Assembly: GCA_037447655.1 (NCBI GenBank)
Contig: JBBHKE010002674.1
Location: 124,001 to 188,000 of the forward strand
Direction: 5' to 3'
Origin: Zygnema cylindricum
Lineage: Eukaryota; Streptophyta; Zygnematophyceae; Zygnematales; Zygnemataceae
Length of the DNA: 64,000 nt
In this document: positions 11,218-21,859 of the stretch, piece after piece
How the letters are laid out: each line of letters starts with the position of its first letter
Position numbering within the stretch: position 1 is the stretch's first letter
Notes under the pieces: model-generated
Told to the model about the DNA's origin: nothing
Databases searched by the model: none
The model's input: only the letters and a program-made list of their open reading frames with translations
Program-made: the position numbers and the translations under genes

Positions 11218-12228
11218 CACCGTGAATCGCTATTAGCGTAATAAAAAATATAGCGTAATGAAACAATTAGCATACTTTACGGTAAATTGTGTTTTTTCGG
11301 GTACACCATGATACTAATTTATCATGTACTCTAATTTGTAAACTGCTTTGTAAAAATTTTCGGCACGTAATATGTCCCCACTAAAACATGTACACCGTGA
11401 ATCGCTATTAGCGTGTTGGTCGCTAATTGAGGTACCCTGTTTTTTTCGGCAAATTCTCAAATAGAATTAGACATTCTAAATGTTCCTACACGTTATTTGA
11501 GGTGTTCCATAAAATAGGATTCATGACTCTAACATAGTGCCATCGTAAATAGTATGGTGTACGGTCTGTCATAGACGTACTTTTTTGTACTTTTTCAAGT
11601 AGAAAAGTACAGAAAAGATATTCACGCTGTCAAGGAGTCGCGCTAACATGTAATTGCGTAAATATTTTCCGGCATTCGCGGATGTCAAAAAAACGCGACG
11701 GCGTACGATTTGAACAATTTCGTAAATGCACATATTTTAGTGTGGAGATATTCTGCACCGAAAATTTTTACAAAGCAGTTTGCAAATTAGAGTGTACGAA
11801 AAATTAGAATAAAAATTATTTCAAAAAAAAACTACATTCCCAATTAGCGTAAATAACGCTAATTGTTTCATTACGCTATCTATTTCATTACGCTAATAGC
11901 GATTCACGGTGTAGATGTACGAAATTGTTCAAATCGTACGCCGTCGCGTTTTTTTGACATCTGCGTATGCCGGAAAATGTTTACGCAATTATATATTATT
12001 ATATTTTCTGTACTTTTAAATTAAAAAATGCACGGAATAGTACATATCTGACAGTCCGTATACCACACTATTTAAAAGGGCACTAAATTACAGTTATGAA
12101 CCGCATTGAGCGGGGCACCTCAAATAACGTGCAAAAACATTTAGCGTACTTTATTCTATTTGAGAATTTGCCCCAAAAAAAGGGGTGCCCCCAATTAGCG
12201 TCATGTACGCTAATAGCGATTCACGGTG
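11218..12228. mobile_element. Two interleaved CACCG-family inverted-repeat transposons
   Basis: Four TIRs occur in the order left, left, right, right: 11218 and 11393 (both CACCGTGAATCGCTATTAG...), then ends at 11911 and 12228 (...TAGCGATTCACGGTG). Each is flanked by TA. The arm 11218-11390 pairs with about 11727-11911, and the arm 11393-11725 pairs with 11914-12228, so the two foldbacks cross instead of nesting. No transposase is encoded. TA duplication and TIR style suggest Tc1/mariner-type MITEs. Confidence 0.75.
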
Positions 12229-12384
12229 TAATGATTTTTGTCATTTTTTTCCGGGAGTTGTAATGTTTGGGACAAAAGGCGTCACTTAGGGTGTGTCCCC
12301 ATGTAGTCGATACTTTGAAGAATTATTTTGGATTGTAGTGAAGATTCTCCGTACTACTTTGAAGAGCGTTCCCAATGTGCGAAA

Positions 12385-12432
12385 ATGAAATGAAAAGAAA
12401 AGAAATGAAAAGAAAAGAAATGAAAAGAAAAG
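12385..12432. repeat. GAAAT/GAAAA microsatellite
   Basis: Alternating AAATG and AAAAGAAAAG units occur inside the stretch between two MITEs. Confidence 0.8.
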
Positions 12433-12578
12433 TCTTTATTGCAAAAATTGCGATGGCAAAACCCTCTGTGTACAAAAGGGGTAAAACTGTAAAAAAGCAT
12501 TTGGAGAAAAAATAATAGTCGCGGGCGACCCGGTGCTTTGCCCTTTGGTTGCTTAGGGCCTTTCGATTTTGTACAGTA

Positions 12579-12777
12579 CACCGCGAATCGTTATTAGCGT
12601 TATGAACTCTATATCGGCACCCCAAAATTTTGACATTAATAGCTTAAATATAATAAACTACACTATTTAAGGACGTGGACTATAATCTGCCACGTCTCCT
12701 GGCATTAAATTAGAATGAATGACGCTAATTTTTTCTTTACACTAATAATTTCTCAACGCTAATAACGATTCGTGGTG
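12579..12777. mobile_element. 199-bp CACCG-family MITE
   Basis: The left TIR is CACCGCGAATCGTTATTAG and the right end AATAACGATTCGTGGTG. Both are flanked by TA (12577-12578, 12778-12779). There is no coding capacity. This is the shortest complete member in the window. Confidence 0.85.
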
Positions 12778-13037
12778 TACTATGTGTAATGCGATAGTAC
12801 TGTACGTATTTTGTACGGCCATTTTACGTGACGCTATCACTGATATTATGGTGGTGACATGGTGTGACGCGATAGCACTTACCGCTCCGAACACTTGCGT
12901 TTGGGAGACCAAACTTCAAGTCAAAGTGAAAAGTACGGTTCTGAATCGAGCCTTTTTAAGTGTGAAGGTCGCGTGTGAAGGGGTCCACGTCGCCTTTCAC
13001 TCCTTTCACTCCAATTTCGCTTTACGACGCCTCGCGC

Positions 13038-13294
13038 CGTTACTGTACGTTACTCAACCGGCATTGATAACACGACATTTTGGCGTGACGTCAATTTTGT
13101 CTGGCCTTTAATCATACCACTACAACCACACGAAATACAACAAATAAGATTGTACCACGTGTATTTTTTCATTATATCAAAATTGGTACATGACAAAGCC
13201 AATCAAAACTCAAATCACTCAACGGCTCAAAATCTTACACAAAAACAATCGACGGTCAATTTTCGTTGTCACCAGAGACGAAGGCGACTACAAT
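13038..13294 (+). repeat. Dispersed repeat unit, copy 1
   Basis: This segment matches 21545-21786 (shared motifs TACGTTACTCAACCGG and GACGAAGGCGACTACAAT). The hAT-like element that follows split this copy; the other copy is unsplit, which supplies the empty site. The unit resumes after the insertion (14154 on, CTTTTCCCTTTTAGAAAAAGG). Confidence 0.75.
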
Positions 13295-14145
13295 TAGTGT
13301 TGGGTATCGAGGACCAATTGCCGATATTCGATATGTACCGAATTTGAGGTACCCGATAATCAATATATCTCTTTGATATATCGATTATCGAAATATCGCG
13401 ATATTTGTCCGATATGTCACCAATATATCGTATCGTCAATATATCGAGGCATTTCCAAAAAAAAAATGAAAATTTTCACAGGTCTCCAAAGTCACGAGCC
13501 TTCGGACAAGATGACCGTAAAGTCTTTGCCGAAAAGAAATACGGTTTTTTCCTGAAAGTCAGCAGAGTGAAGGAGATCTTTGAGGTACATTGACGCGGTA
13601 CACTTGCGAAGTACACGTACGTAATACGCAAGTACGGATTTCCATACGAAAATGGTCGGTTTTCAAATCTTTGACGATTTTAGAGATTTGATCGTCAACT
13701 TCCAAGGACCACTCAAATAAAAACACGTATGTAAAAACCTGTTCACAGAAGATACGCGATGTTAACCGAGGCCTCTGTAATACAGAAATTTTGATGTCCG
13801 TACTATTACAGATACCTCCTCATGTAACCATACCCCAAATAAGTAATCATATGAATTACAGCATTTGTACTTTTTTGTCGGTTACATTTTGCGGCGTCTA
13901 CCTTTAAGTCACGGAACGAAAATCACGTCGTACGTGGCGTATCAGACAATTTGTTTTTTCGCTAAAATAACATATTATATTCAAATATAAAATATTAAAT
14001 TTAAAAAAATACTATGCATCGCGATACATATCGCGATAGTATATGTTGGTCTCGTTACGATATATCGAAGAGTCTGCTCGATCAATATTCAATATATTGA
14101 ATATCGAAATTTTCACGATATGAATTTACCCGATACCCAACACTA
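13295..14145. mobile_element. hAT-like non-autonomous transposon 1
   Basis: The ends are TAGTGTTGGGTATCG and CGATACCCAACACTA, an exact 15-bp inverted repeat. The flanks ACTACAAT (13287-13294) and CCTACAAT (14146-14153) form an 8-bp target duplication with one change. The interior is rich in CGATAT motifs and has no transposase. TIR start and 8-bp duplication fit the hAT superfamily. Confidence 0.85.
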
Positions 14146-14333
14146 CCTACAATGCTTTTCCCTTTTAGAAAAAGGACAAAGCAAAAAAAAAAAAGCGGGA
14201 CGGAATTAGCGTACACTACGCTAATAGCGATTGGCGGTGTAATGTACCTATAGTGGCGTGATGTGACGGGATCGCACGCGCAAAAATGAAAAGTACTTTT
14301 TTTTTACAATTCTGTCCGTTTACTTCCTTGCTA

Positions 14334-15767
14334 CACCGCCAATCGTTATTAGCGTGTAAGTTTTTTTAGCGTATAAAAATAATTACCGTGGTGTACGCTA
14401 TTTAAGAATTTTAAAATTTTGGAAAAAATCATACATTCTAATTGTTTGGTTATGGTAATTTGTAGTGTTGTGTATCGGTAAGGATTTGCCGATAACCAAT
14501 ATGGGCCTTTTTTCGGGGACCCGATAATCGATATATTGGTACGATATATCGCTATCGGTCTTATCGCCGATAAGTAGCCGATAATATCGGCTACTTATAG
14601 GCGATAATGCCGATAAGGATAACTATCGGCGATAACAGTACGATCCGTACATATAAATGTACGGCATGTACACTCAACTGTACGTCTTATTCCCCCGACG
14701 CGCCCTTCTCACAACCCCTGAGGTACCTACCAATCAGATCATTTATACAAGCCGAAAGTACAGTAGCCGGCATAAGATGTTTACGGCTTTAGTACGGCTC
14801 CAGTTAATACGATGTACCTTTCACATCCGACGTCGTGGCTTCGTCCCTTTATTTTTTGGGATCCACTGGAAACCTGCCACATGTCAATCCGTCGGCTTTT
14901 TTGGCAAAAGACGCCAAAAAAGCCATCCCGAGATGTCGGCGCTCACGCTGACTATCCGCTCGTATTTTCTCATTGTATGTCGTCCGTTTGATTCCGGCGG
15001 CGCGCATAATGCTATTTTGCATCCGTTGTACTTTGTGTCCGCCGTCTTTTAACCGTTCCATGATAATCAGTTTATCAGTAAAATTCCGTACGTTCCCGTA
15101 AAATTTATGTTCAGTTAACCGCCCAAAAAGTACTACAAAGTGCAACGTATTTTTTCGTCCAATTCCGTACATTTCCAGTAAACAACCGTACATTTCTCGT
15201 GAATTTACCGTTCAGTTTACCGGACAGAAAGCATTCCGGACAGAAAGTACAGAAAGTACAAATATATCGGGACCGCTAACCGTTCGATAACCTATAACTA
15301 TCGGTATCGGTGTTATCGCGATAAGTTTTTTACCAATACACAACACTAGTAATTTAGATCTTTGAAAAAAAAAATGTCAGTCGCAAATATGCTTACACTA
15401 ATATAGGTCTCCGAACAAAATCTGACAAATCATACACAAATCCTACATTCACACGGTCGAAACGCGATTGTCGGACGAATATGTGCGAGCGGGATTTTTT
15501 ACGACCTGGTTTTTTTTCCTTTTTAGAACGCACATTCTCATGCGTCCGCGGTTACTTAAACTAATTTATTGTACTTTTTAACTTAAAAAGGTACATTTAT
15601 GTACGGTATGACACTGACCGTACACCACTCTATTTAAGAGACAACATACTGAAAATTACCCGAAATAGAAAAAAGAAAAAAATAGAATGAACTACACTAA
15701 TGGAGAATAAAAAAAAAAAAAAGCGGGACGAAATTAGCGTACACAACGCTAATAACGATTGGCGGTG
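14334..15767. mobile_element. CACCG-family element carrying a nested hAT-like insert
   Basis: The left TIR CACCGCCAATCGTTATTAG follows TA at 14332-14333. The right end reads AATAACGATTGGCGGTG at 15751-15767, followed by CA where TA is expected. Inside sits the hAT-like element 14463-15348. Another right-type TIR of this subtype ends at 14239; its left partner is not identified. Confidence 0.65.
14463..15348. mobile_element. hAT-like non-autonomous transposon 2
   Basis: The ends are TAGTGTTGTGTATCGGTA and TACCAATACACAACACTA. The 8-bp flanks GTAATTTG (14455-14462) and GTAATTTA (15349-15356) differ at one base. It is related to hAT-like element 1 at the TIRs, with CGATAT/CCGATAA-rich subterminal sequence. 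No transposase frame was found. A decayed right end of the same type lies at about 25814-25828. Confidence 0.85.
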
Positions 15768-15916
15768 CACTCTTCTAGGTGACGACAAAATGTCAAACGT
15801 TTCGATTTTTGAGACCGGCGGTTGTGGACTGCCTTGTCAACATCTCACCTTGTCTCGTCATTGGAGCGCGAATCTGGTTCTCTTCCTATCAACCATTACC
15901 TCTATCTCCCTTTCCG

Positions 15917-16065
15917 TCCCTCCCTCCCTCCCTCCCCCCCTCCCTCCCTCCATCCCTCCCTTTCCCCTTCATCAATTCTAGATATTTTGAATATTTTATA
16001 AGGGAGAGCGAGAGGGAGAGGGAGAGGGAAAGGGAGAGAGACAGGAGAGGGAGGGGAGAAGTAAA
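15917..16065. repeat. CCCT and GAGAGG microsatellites
   Basis: A CCCT-rich tract (about 15917-15968) is followed after 35 bp by a GAGAGG-rich tract (16003-16060). The two are roughly complementary and could fold back. Apparent open frames on both strands are repeat artefacts. Confidence 0.85.
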
Positions 16066-16365
16066 GTTGTTTCTTTTCTGACATGAGGGTGAGAGGGAAG
16101 CTATTGCCAAGTATGTAATGACAGTCGGTGCCTTGGCCGCCCTCACAAGTACCCTCCTCGGATCTCTCCTTCCCCAAGTACCTTTTTCTTTCTGTTTATG
16201 TCAAATCCTGTCATTTTTATTTATCAGTTTTATGTGAAAGCTTTATCTTCTTTTTGTCATTTGTCAACGTTATTGCACGTTTTTATCGGAGTTGTGCTAG
16301 TTTAGGAAAACATTACACCTTATTTAGTGTGGTTAAAATTGTAAAAAGAAGCATTAGTCAGAGTC

Positions 16366-16560
<195 letters not shown>

Positions 16561-16791
16561 ACCCCATAGTTTTTATACGATTAGTTTCTCCCTCTTTTCT
16601 CTCAACACGAAGACAACAATGGTTTCCTTTCACCTCTTTGAATCTAAATAGTGTGGTTTGTTGCGCAACCATCTCTGTCAAGATTTTTCATATTCTTTTC
16701 GTTCCGATGCAATGTATGTTGTGATTGTTAAGGGTAATTTCCAGTCAGTTTCCGTACGTCAACCTTAGTCTCATTTCGTCTTAGGTCAACC

Positions 16792-16953
16792 GAGACCGTA
16801 CTCCACTTATTCAAGTACGGTCTCGTCCACTTAGTCTTCTGTCCTACGAGAACAAAGACCGTACTCCACTTATTCGAGTGCGGTCTCGTCAACTTTAGTC
16901 TCCTTTGTCCTATGTGAACAAAACCGTACTCCACTTATTCAAGTGCGGTTTTA
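16792..16953. repeat. Three regularly spaced hairpins
   Basis: Hairpins at 16792-16824, 16856-16886 and 16921-16953 share the core ACCGTACTCCACTTATTC and recur every 64-65 bp. The first stem is GAGACC/GGTCTC and the third AAAACC/GGTTTT, so both sides changed together. The linkers also repeat (TTAGTCT...GTCCTA). Confidence 0.8.
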
Positions 16954-17489
16954 TAATTGTACTTTTTGGTCTTATTCTTTCCTTTTCTTTTCGTCGGTCA
17001 ACTTTGTCTAATAGATTTGGTCTTTGTGTAGCCGCCCAAATCTACTTTGTGTAGCGTAGTTCAGTACTTTCCACAGTAATTAGCATTTTGTAACTTTGTA
17101 TAAAAGGATCTCGTTTCATAATGAAGTCATCAATCTCGATCACACAATCCAAATGTTTTGACTCTCACTATCTTTTATTATGGCGTCCAATAATCCTACT
17201 CTTATAGTGATGTGTTATTTTGTTTGTTGGGATCCGTTTATTTTGGATATGTTTGTGGTACATCAATTTACAGTTTCAGTTTTCAGTCCGATTATCCGCA
17301 CGTTTTATTTGTTTACTTTCAGTTTTGTTCTTTTTATGACATTTATATAAAAATCTCGAATTGAATAAACTTTTGTAAGGAATGTTGACAAAACGTGGAG
17401 CTTAGTGCTCTACCATCGGCTGAGTCTTCTTGTGCTCTCAAAATTATCTTGTTAAGAAAAAACAAATGTTATTATAAATATATTTTATA

Positions 17490-18000
17490 TTAAACAGCGG
17501 TTGACATTGGTTGACAATTATATAATATTATATCTAACTGCTATACTACACATATTATAGCAAGTTTAATCTAACTGTTATTTTATTAGAGTTTTAACCA
17601 GTTATACATTATATATAGTCTAACTATTATAATGTGTTAATTTTTATAGTGAGAACTAACTATTTTAGTATATATGTTTAACTGTTATAATGTGTTAATT
17701 ATTAGTGTTAACTAACTACTACATTATATTTTTATAACACTTTACATTATATTTATCTTAATAGTTAAAGTTAACTGTTATATTATACATATTATAACAG
17801 TTGTATCTAACCGTTATATTATGTTAATTATTATAAGTATAATAAACTTATACATTATAGTAATCATAACAATTGAAACTAACTGTTATGGTATATATAT
17901 TATGACAGTTATATCTAACCATTATATTATGTTTATTACAATTATGTCTAACCATTACATTAATGTTTATTATAATTGTTATAAGTATACAGTACAACTA
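17490..18000. repeat. AT-rich degenerate tandem repeat
   Basis: TAACTGTTATA-type motifs and their complements recur irregularly. No gene is seen. The region leads directly into the long inverted repeat. Confidence 0.6.
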
Positions 18001-18006
18001 TAGCAA

Positions 18007-18698
18007 TAGTTGTAACAGTAGTTCATATATTACACTTCAACTAAAATTTTATACATTGTTTATAATATAACTCCTGCTTCAAGTATATTAAATAGAAAAT
18101 AACGTGCATTATTGTATATATTACAAATATTACTTATGTTAAATATGTATTATAACGTTTTATACTATATCAGTTACATGTGATAGAAATATTATTCGAT
18201 ATGTTATATATATTGTAATTGTCATTATATATACGACATTATGTGTTTTTTGTTATTCAGAAATAAGTGTATTTTTTTTCGGCTTTTGGGAGTTCTATTT
18301 TAGGTAAGCTCATTATTACACGAAAAAGTCTTTTTCGATTACATGTTACAGGGTTTGGGAATTGTTTGTTTCGTGCTCTTTCCTTATTATTGTTTGGTTG
18401 TGAGTTTAAATATTCTTATTTAGAAAAAGTAGTTATGAGTTATTTATTTTTCTAGGGCATTGTCTACTGCTACTGAAAGATGGGCTGATGATGATGACGA
18501 TGAGGATGATGATGTAATGATGATGATAATGATGATGTAATGATGATGATATTGATGATGATAATGATGATGTAATGATGATGATAATGATGATGTAATG
18601 ATGATGACAATGTAATGATGATGATAATGATGATGATGTAGATGATGTTGATAATGATCATGATGATGACGATCATCATCATGCTGATGATGATGATC

Positions 18699-18752
<54 letters not shown>

Positions 18753-19462
18753 TAATGATAATGATTATGATGATGATGATGATAACATTGTTGATGATGA
18801 TACTGTAATGATGATGATGATGACGATGATGATGATGACGATGATGTTGCGATTATGATGACGATGACGATGATGATGATGATGATAATGATGTAATGAT
18901 GATGATGATGATGAAGATGTTGACGATGATGATGATGACGATGATGATGACTACGATGATGATGGTGATGATGAAGATGAAAATGATGATGATGATGATG
19001 ATGTTGTTGACGATGATGATGATGACGATGATGATGACGATGATGATGATGAAGATGAAGATGATGATGATGATGATGATGTAATCAAAGTATTCATTCC
19101 CAAACCCTGTAACATGTAATCAAAAAAGAGTTTTTCGTGTTATAATGAGTTAACCTAAAATAGAACTCCCAAAAGCCGAAAAAAAAAACACTTACACCCG
19201 AATAACAAAAAATACATAATGTCGTATATATAACGACAATTACAATGTATATAATATATCGAATAATATTTCTATCACATGTAACTGATATAGTATAAAA
19301 CGATATAAAACGTTATAATACATATTTAACATAAGTAATATTTGTAATATATACAATAATGCACGTTATTATCTGTTTAATATATTTGAAGTAGGAGTTA
19401 TATTATAAACAATGTATACAATAATAGTTGAAGTATAATATATGAAACTACTGTTACAACTA
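18007..19462. repeat. Long inverted repeat with a trinucleotide array at its centre
   Basis: Arm 18007-18362 is the reverse complement of 19096-19462 with few differences. Shared landmarks are TTCGGCTTTTGGGAGTTC on the left and GAACTCCCAAAAGCCGAA on the right. The outer edges are TAGTTGTAACAGTAG and CTACTGTTACAACTA. The roughly 730-bp spacer is mostly GAT/ATG repeat. No target duplication is obvious at the outer ends, and no protein is encoded. Confidence 0.9.
18480..19084. repeat. GAT/ATG trinucleotide array
   Basis: About 600 bp of GATGAT with interspersed GTAATG and GACGAT units forms a higher-order pattern. Reading frames made only of Asp, Met or His in this stretch are artefacts. Confidence 0.95.
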
Positions 19463-19520
19463 CTTCAAAGTATTAAAAGTATTCAAAGTATTTGTATTGA
19501 ATTAAAAAAAAAAGCTAATA

Positions 19521-20165
19521 TTTGTAATGTTGGTCATATAAAAAAAAAACAAAGTAACCAAGTTTCACCAAAACAAAGTAGTCAAAGTATTTGTGTTGTA
19601 TTTAAAAAAAATGTATATACCAATGTTTGTAATGTTCGTCAGCCTTTGAGCTGATAATGATGTTCAACAACTTTCTTGGTCTTTAGACTAAGTTGGTTGA
19701 TCGAAAAAACAAAGAAAAAAATTTATTCAAAGTAACAATGTAATCTATTAAACAAATATTATGAATGAAAACAAGTGTTTGTAATGTTGGTCAGCCTCCG
19801 AGCTGATAGTGATGTTTATGCAACCTTCTAAGTCTTAAGACTAAGTTGGTTGATCACAAAAAAAATAAAAAATCAAAGTACTCAAAGTAATCAATCTACT
19901 AAAATAAACAACGAAAATTAATAAGTAATAAGTGATTGTAATGTTAGTCAACATCTGAGCTGATAATGATGTTTATGCAACCATCTGGGTCTTCGACTAA
20001 GGTGCTTGATCAAAAACAAAAAAAAGTACTTAAAGTAATCAACATATTCTAACTATCAAAAAATATAAAAGAAAATACGTGTTTGTAGTGTTAGTCAGCC
20101 ATCGAGCTGATAATGATGTTGTTCCAACCATCTGGGTCTTTGGACTAAGTTGGTTGAATCCTAGT
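19521..20165. repeat. Four to five tandem units of about 150 bp with a conserved hairpin core
   Basis: Units start at about 19626, 19778, 19935 and 20082, with a shortened one at 19521. Each begins TTGTAATGTT-GTCAG, contains GAGCTGATAATGATG, and ends ACTAAGTTGGTTGATC. Within the core, CAACC pairs with GGTTG around a smaller AGTCT/AGACT-type stem. The A-rich linkers between cores are poorly conserved. Confidence 0.75.
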
Positions 20166-20676
20166 TAAGTTTGATGTTTTTTTTTTCTTATTTTTTTCTT
20201 GGTTATGTTTACATTTGTTTCTTGCGTTTTTGTTATGTGATCAAGGTTGTATTATGGTTATTTATTTTGTTTGTTTTTTTTTTGTTTTTTTTTTTGTGAT
20301 ATTATGTATTGAAAAAAAAATATGAAAAATAGACATGCAACACCTTAATATAAAATAAACAAAAACCATTTGTATTCCGATTAAACAAATAATGGTTGAA
20401 TAATGCTAATGGTTTAATGTGTATTCTAGATTTAACATTCAAATATTTAATACTACATGATATATTCAGTCTATTCATTCATATCGTTCATTAGATTGAG
20501 ATCGAACGCTCAAATCAATGTGAAACTTTTACGCTTAATTAAACCTCCTACATGAGCCAAACGCGAATTAAACCATCCACTTGGCATCGTCATGGTCTTT
20601 ACCATGTACATTGCGATAGCACAGTGCGTAACATGTACGAAAATGGTACGTGACGCCAACACTGAAATTACGGTAC

Positions 20677-21353
20677 ACCGCGAATCGTAATTATAGTAAA
20701 GAAAAAATTAGAGCAAAAAAACAAAAAATAAACAATTAGAGTTGTAAACGCTAGTTATTGTGATAGAACCTTTTCACAGAGGAAATTTATTCTACTTTAT
20801 TTAAGTACTCTATATTAGCTTATGTCGGCAATAATTATCCGTGCTGTAATTATAAACACTAAATTATTTAGACAAACGAAAACCGTCAGCCCGTATATTC
20901 TGACGTCATTATGACGTTAGTACATATTTATCTCATAGATAAATACTATTTGTCTCAACTCATACTGTTGTTGTTTAACTATAAAATTTTCACATGTAAA
21001 TTCATGTAAATGTTCACACGGGCGAGAATGTTGTCGACGGACGGAGCTATGGGAACGGGTTTTTTTCGATGCAATTTTATTTTTTTGTTTAGTGCGATTT
21101 CACATGCGAGCGCGATTCTCTTAAATTAGTATTTGTACCTTTTTACTTATAAAATTACAATTTTGCATAGTCAGACGTTGTCCGTACTCCACATTATTTA
21201 AAACGAACCTATAATAGGATTTTTCACGCTAATTAAACTTTACCTTAAATAGTATAACGAAAAAATTCGAATCATTTACTCTATTTAACGTGATAGAGTC
21301 GAAATTTAAGGCGACCGAAATAGCGTTATTTACTCTAATTACGATTCGCTGTG
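20677..21353. mobile_element. 677-bp CACCG-family transposon
   Basis: The left end CACCGCGAATCGTAATTATAG follows TA (20675-20676), shown here in 21 bases less its last: CACCGCGAATCGTAATTATA. The right end TAATTACGATTCGCTGTG is followed by TA (21354-21355). The interior has no transposase. Confidence 0.75.
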
Positions 21354-21429
21354 TAGTGTACGGATATTGAGAACACGACAACATGGCGTGATGTGACGGG
21401 ATCGCACGCTCAAAAATTTAAAGTTTGAT

Positions 21430-21786
21430 ACTGTACGTTACTCAACCGGTATTGATAACACGACATTTTGGCGTGTACGGATATTGACAAAACGGCAAAT
21501 CGGCGTGATGTACGGAATCGCACGCAAAAAAAATTAATGTACGATACTGTACGTTACTCAACCGGTATTGATAACACAACATTTTGGCGTGACGTCGATT
21601 TAGTCTGGACTTTGATCATACCACTACAACCACGTGAAATACAAAAAATAGGATTGTACCACGTGTCTCTTTCCTTTGTCACCAAAGACGCCAATCCTAA
21701 CTCAAAACCCTAAACGGCTCAAGATCTTACACAAAAAACATCGACGGTCAATTCTCGTTATCACTAGAGACGAAGGCGACTACAAT
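21430..21786. repeat. 115-bp direct duplication and dispersed repeat copy 2
   Basis: ACTGTACGTTACTCAACCGG occurs at 21430 and again at 21545, a 115-bp period. The second copy continues as the unsplit counterpart of 13038-13294, ending GCGACTACAATGCATTT where copy 1 holds the hAT-like insertion. Confidence 0.75.
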
Positions 21787-21859
21787 GCATTTCCCTTTTA
21801 GAAAAAGGGCAAAGCAAAAATGAAATCATTCTTTCATTTTGGATTTTTGGGGTAAAATG

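Noticed and set aside
18896-19084. Open frame of nearly pure Met/Lys and opposite-strand Ile/His frames
   Set aside because: They are translations of the GAT/ATG array.
19521-20165. CRISPR-like array
   Set aside because: Repeats are long (about 80 bp), diverged and separated by uneven A-rich spacers, in a eukaryotic genome; there are no cas genes.
19626-20165. C/D snoRNA cluster
   Set aside because: CTGA and ATGATG occur in the cores, but there is no convincing terminal stem with boxes C and D in the right order. Kept only as a structured repeat.
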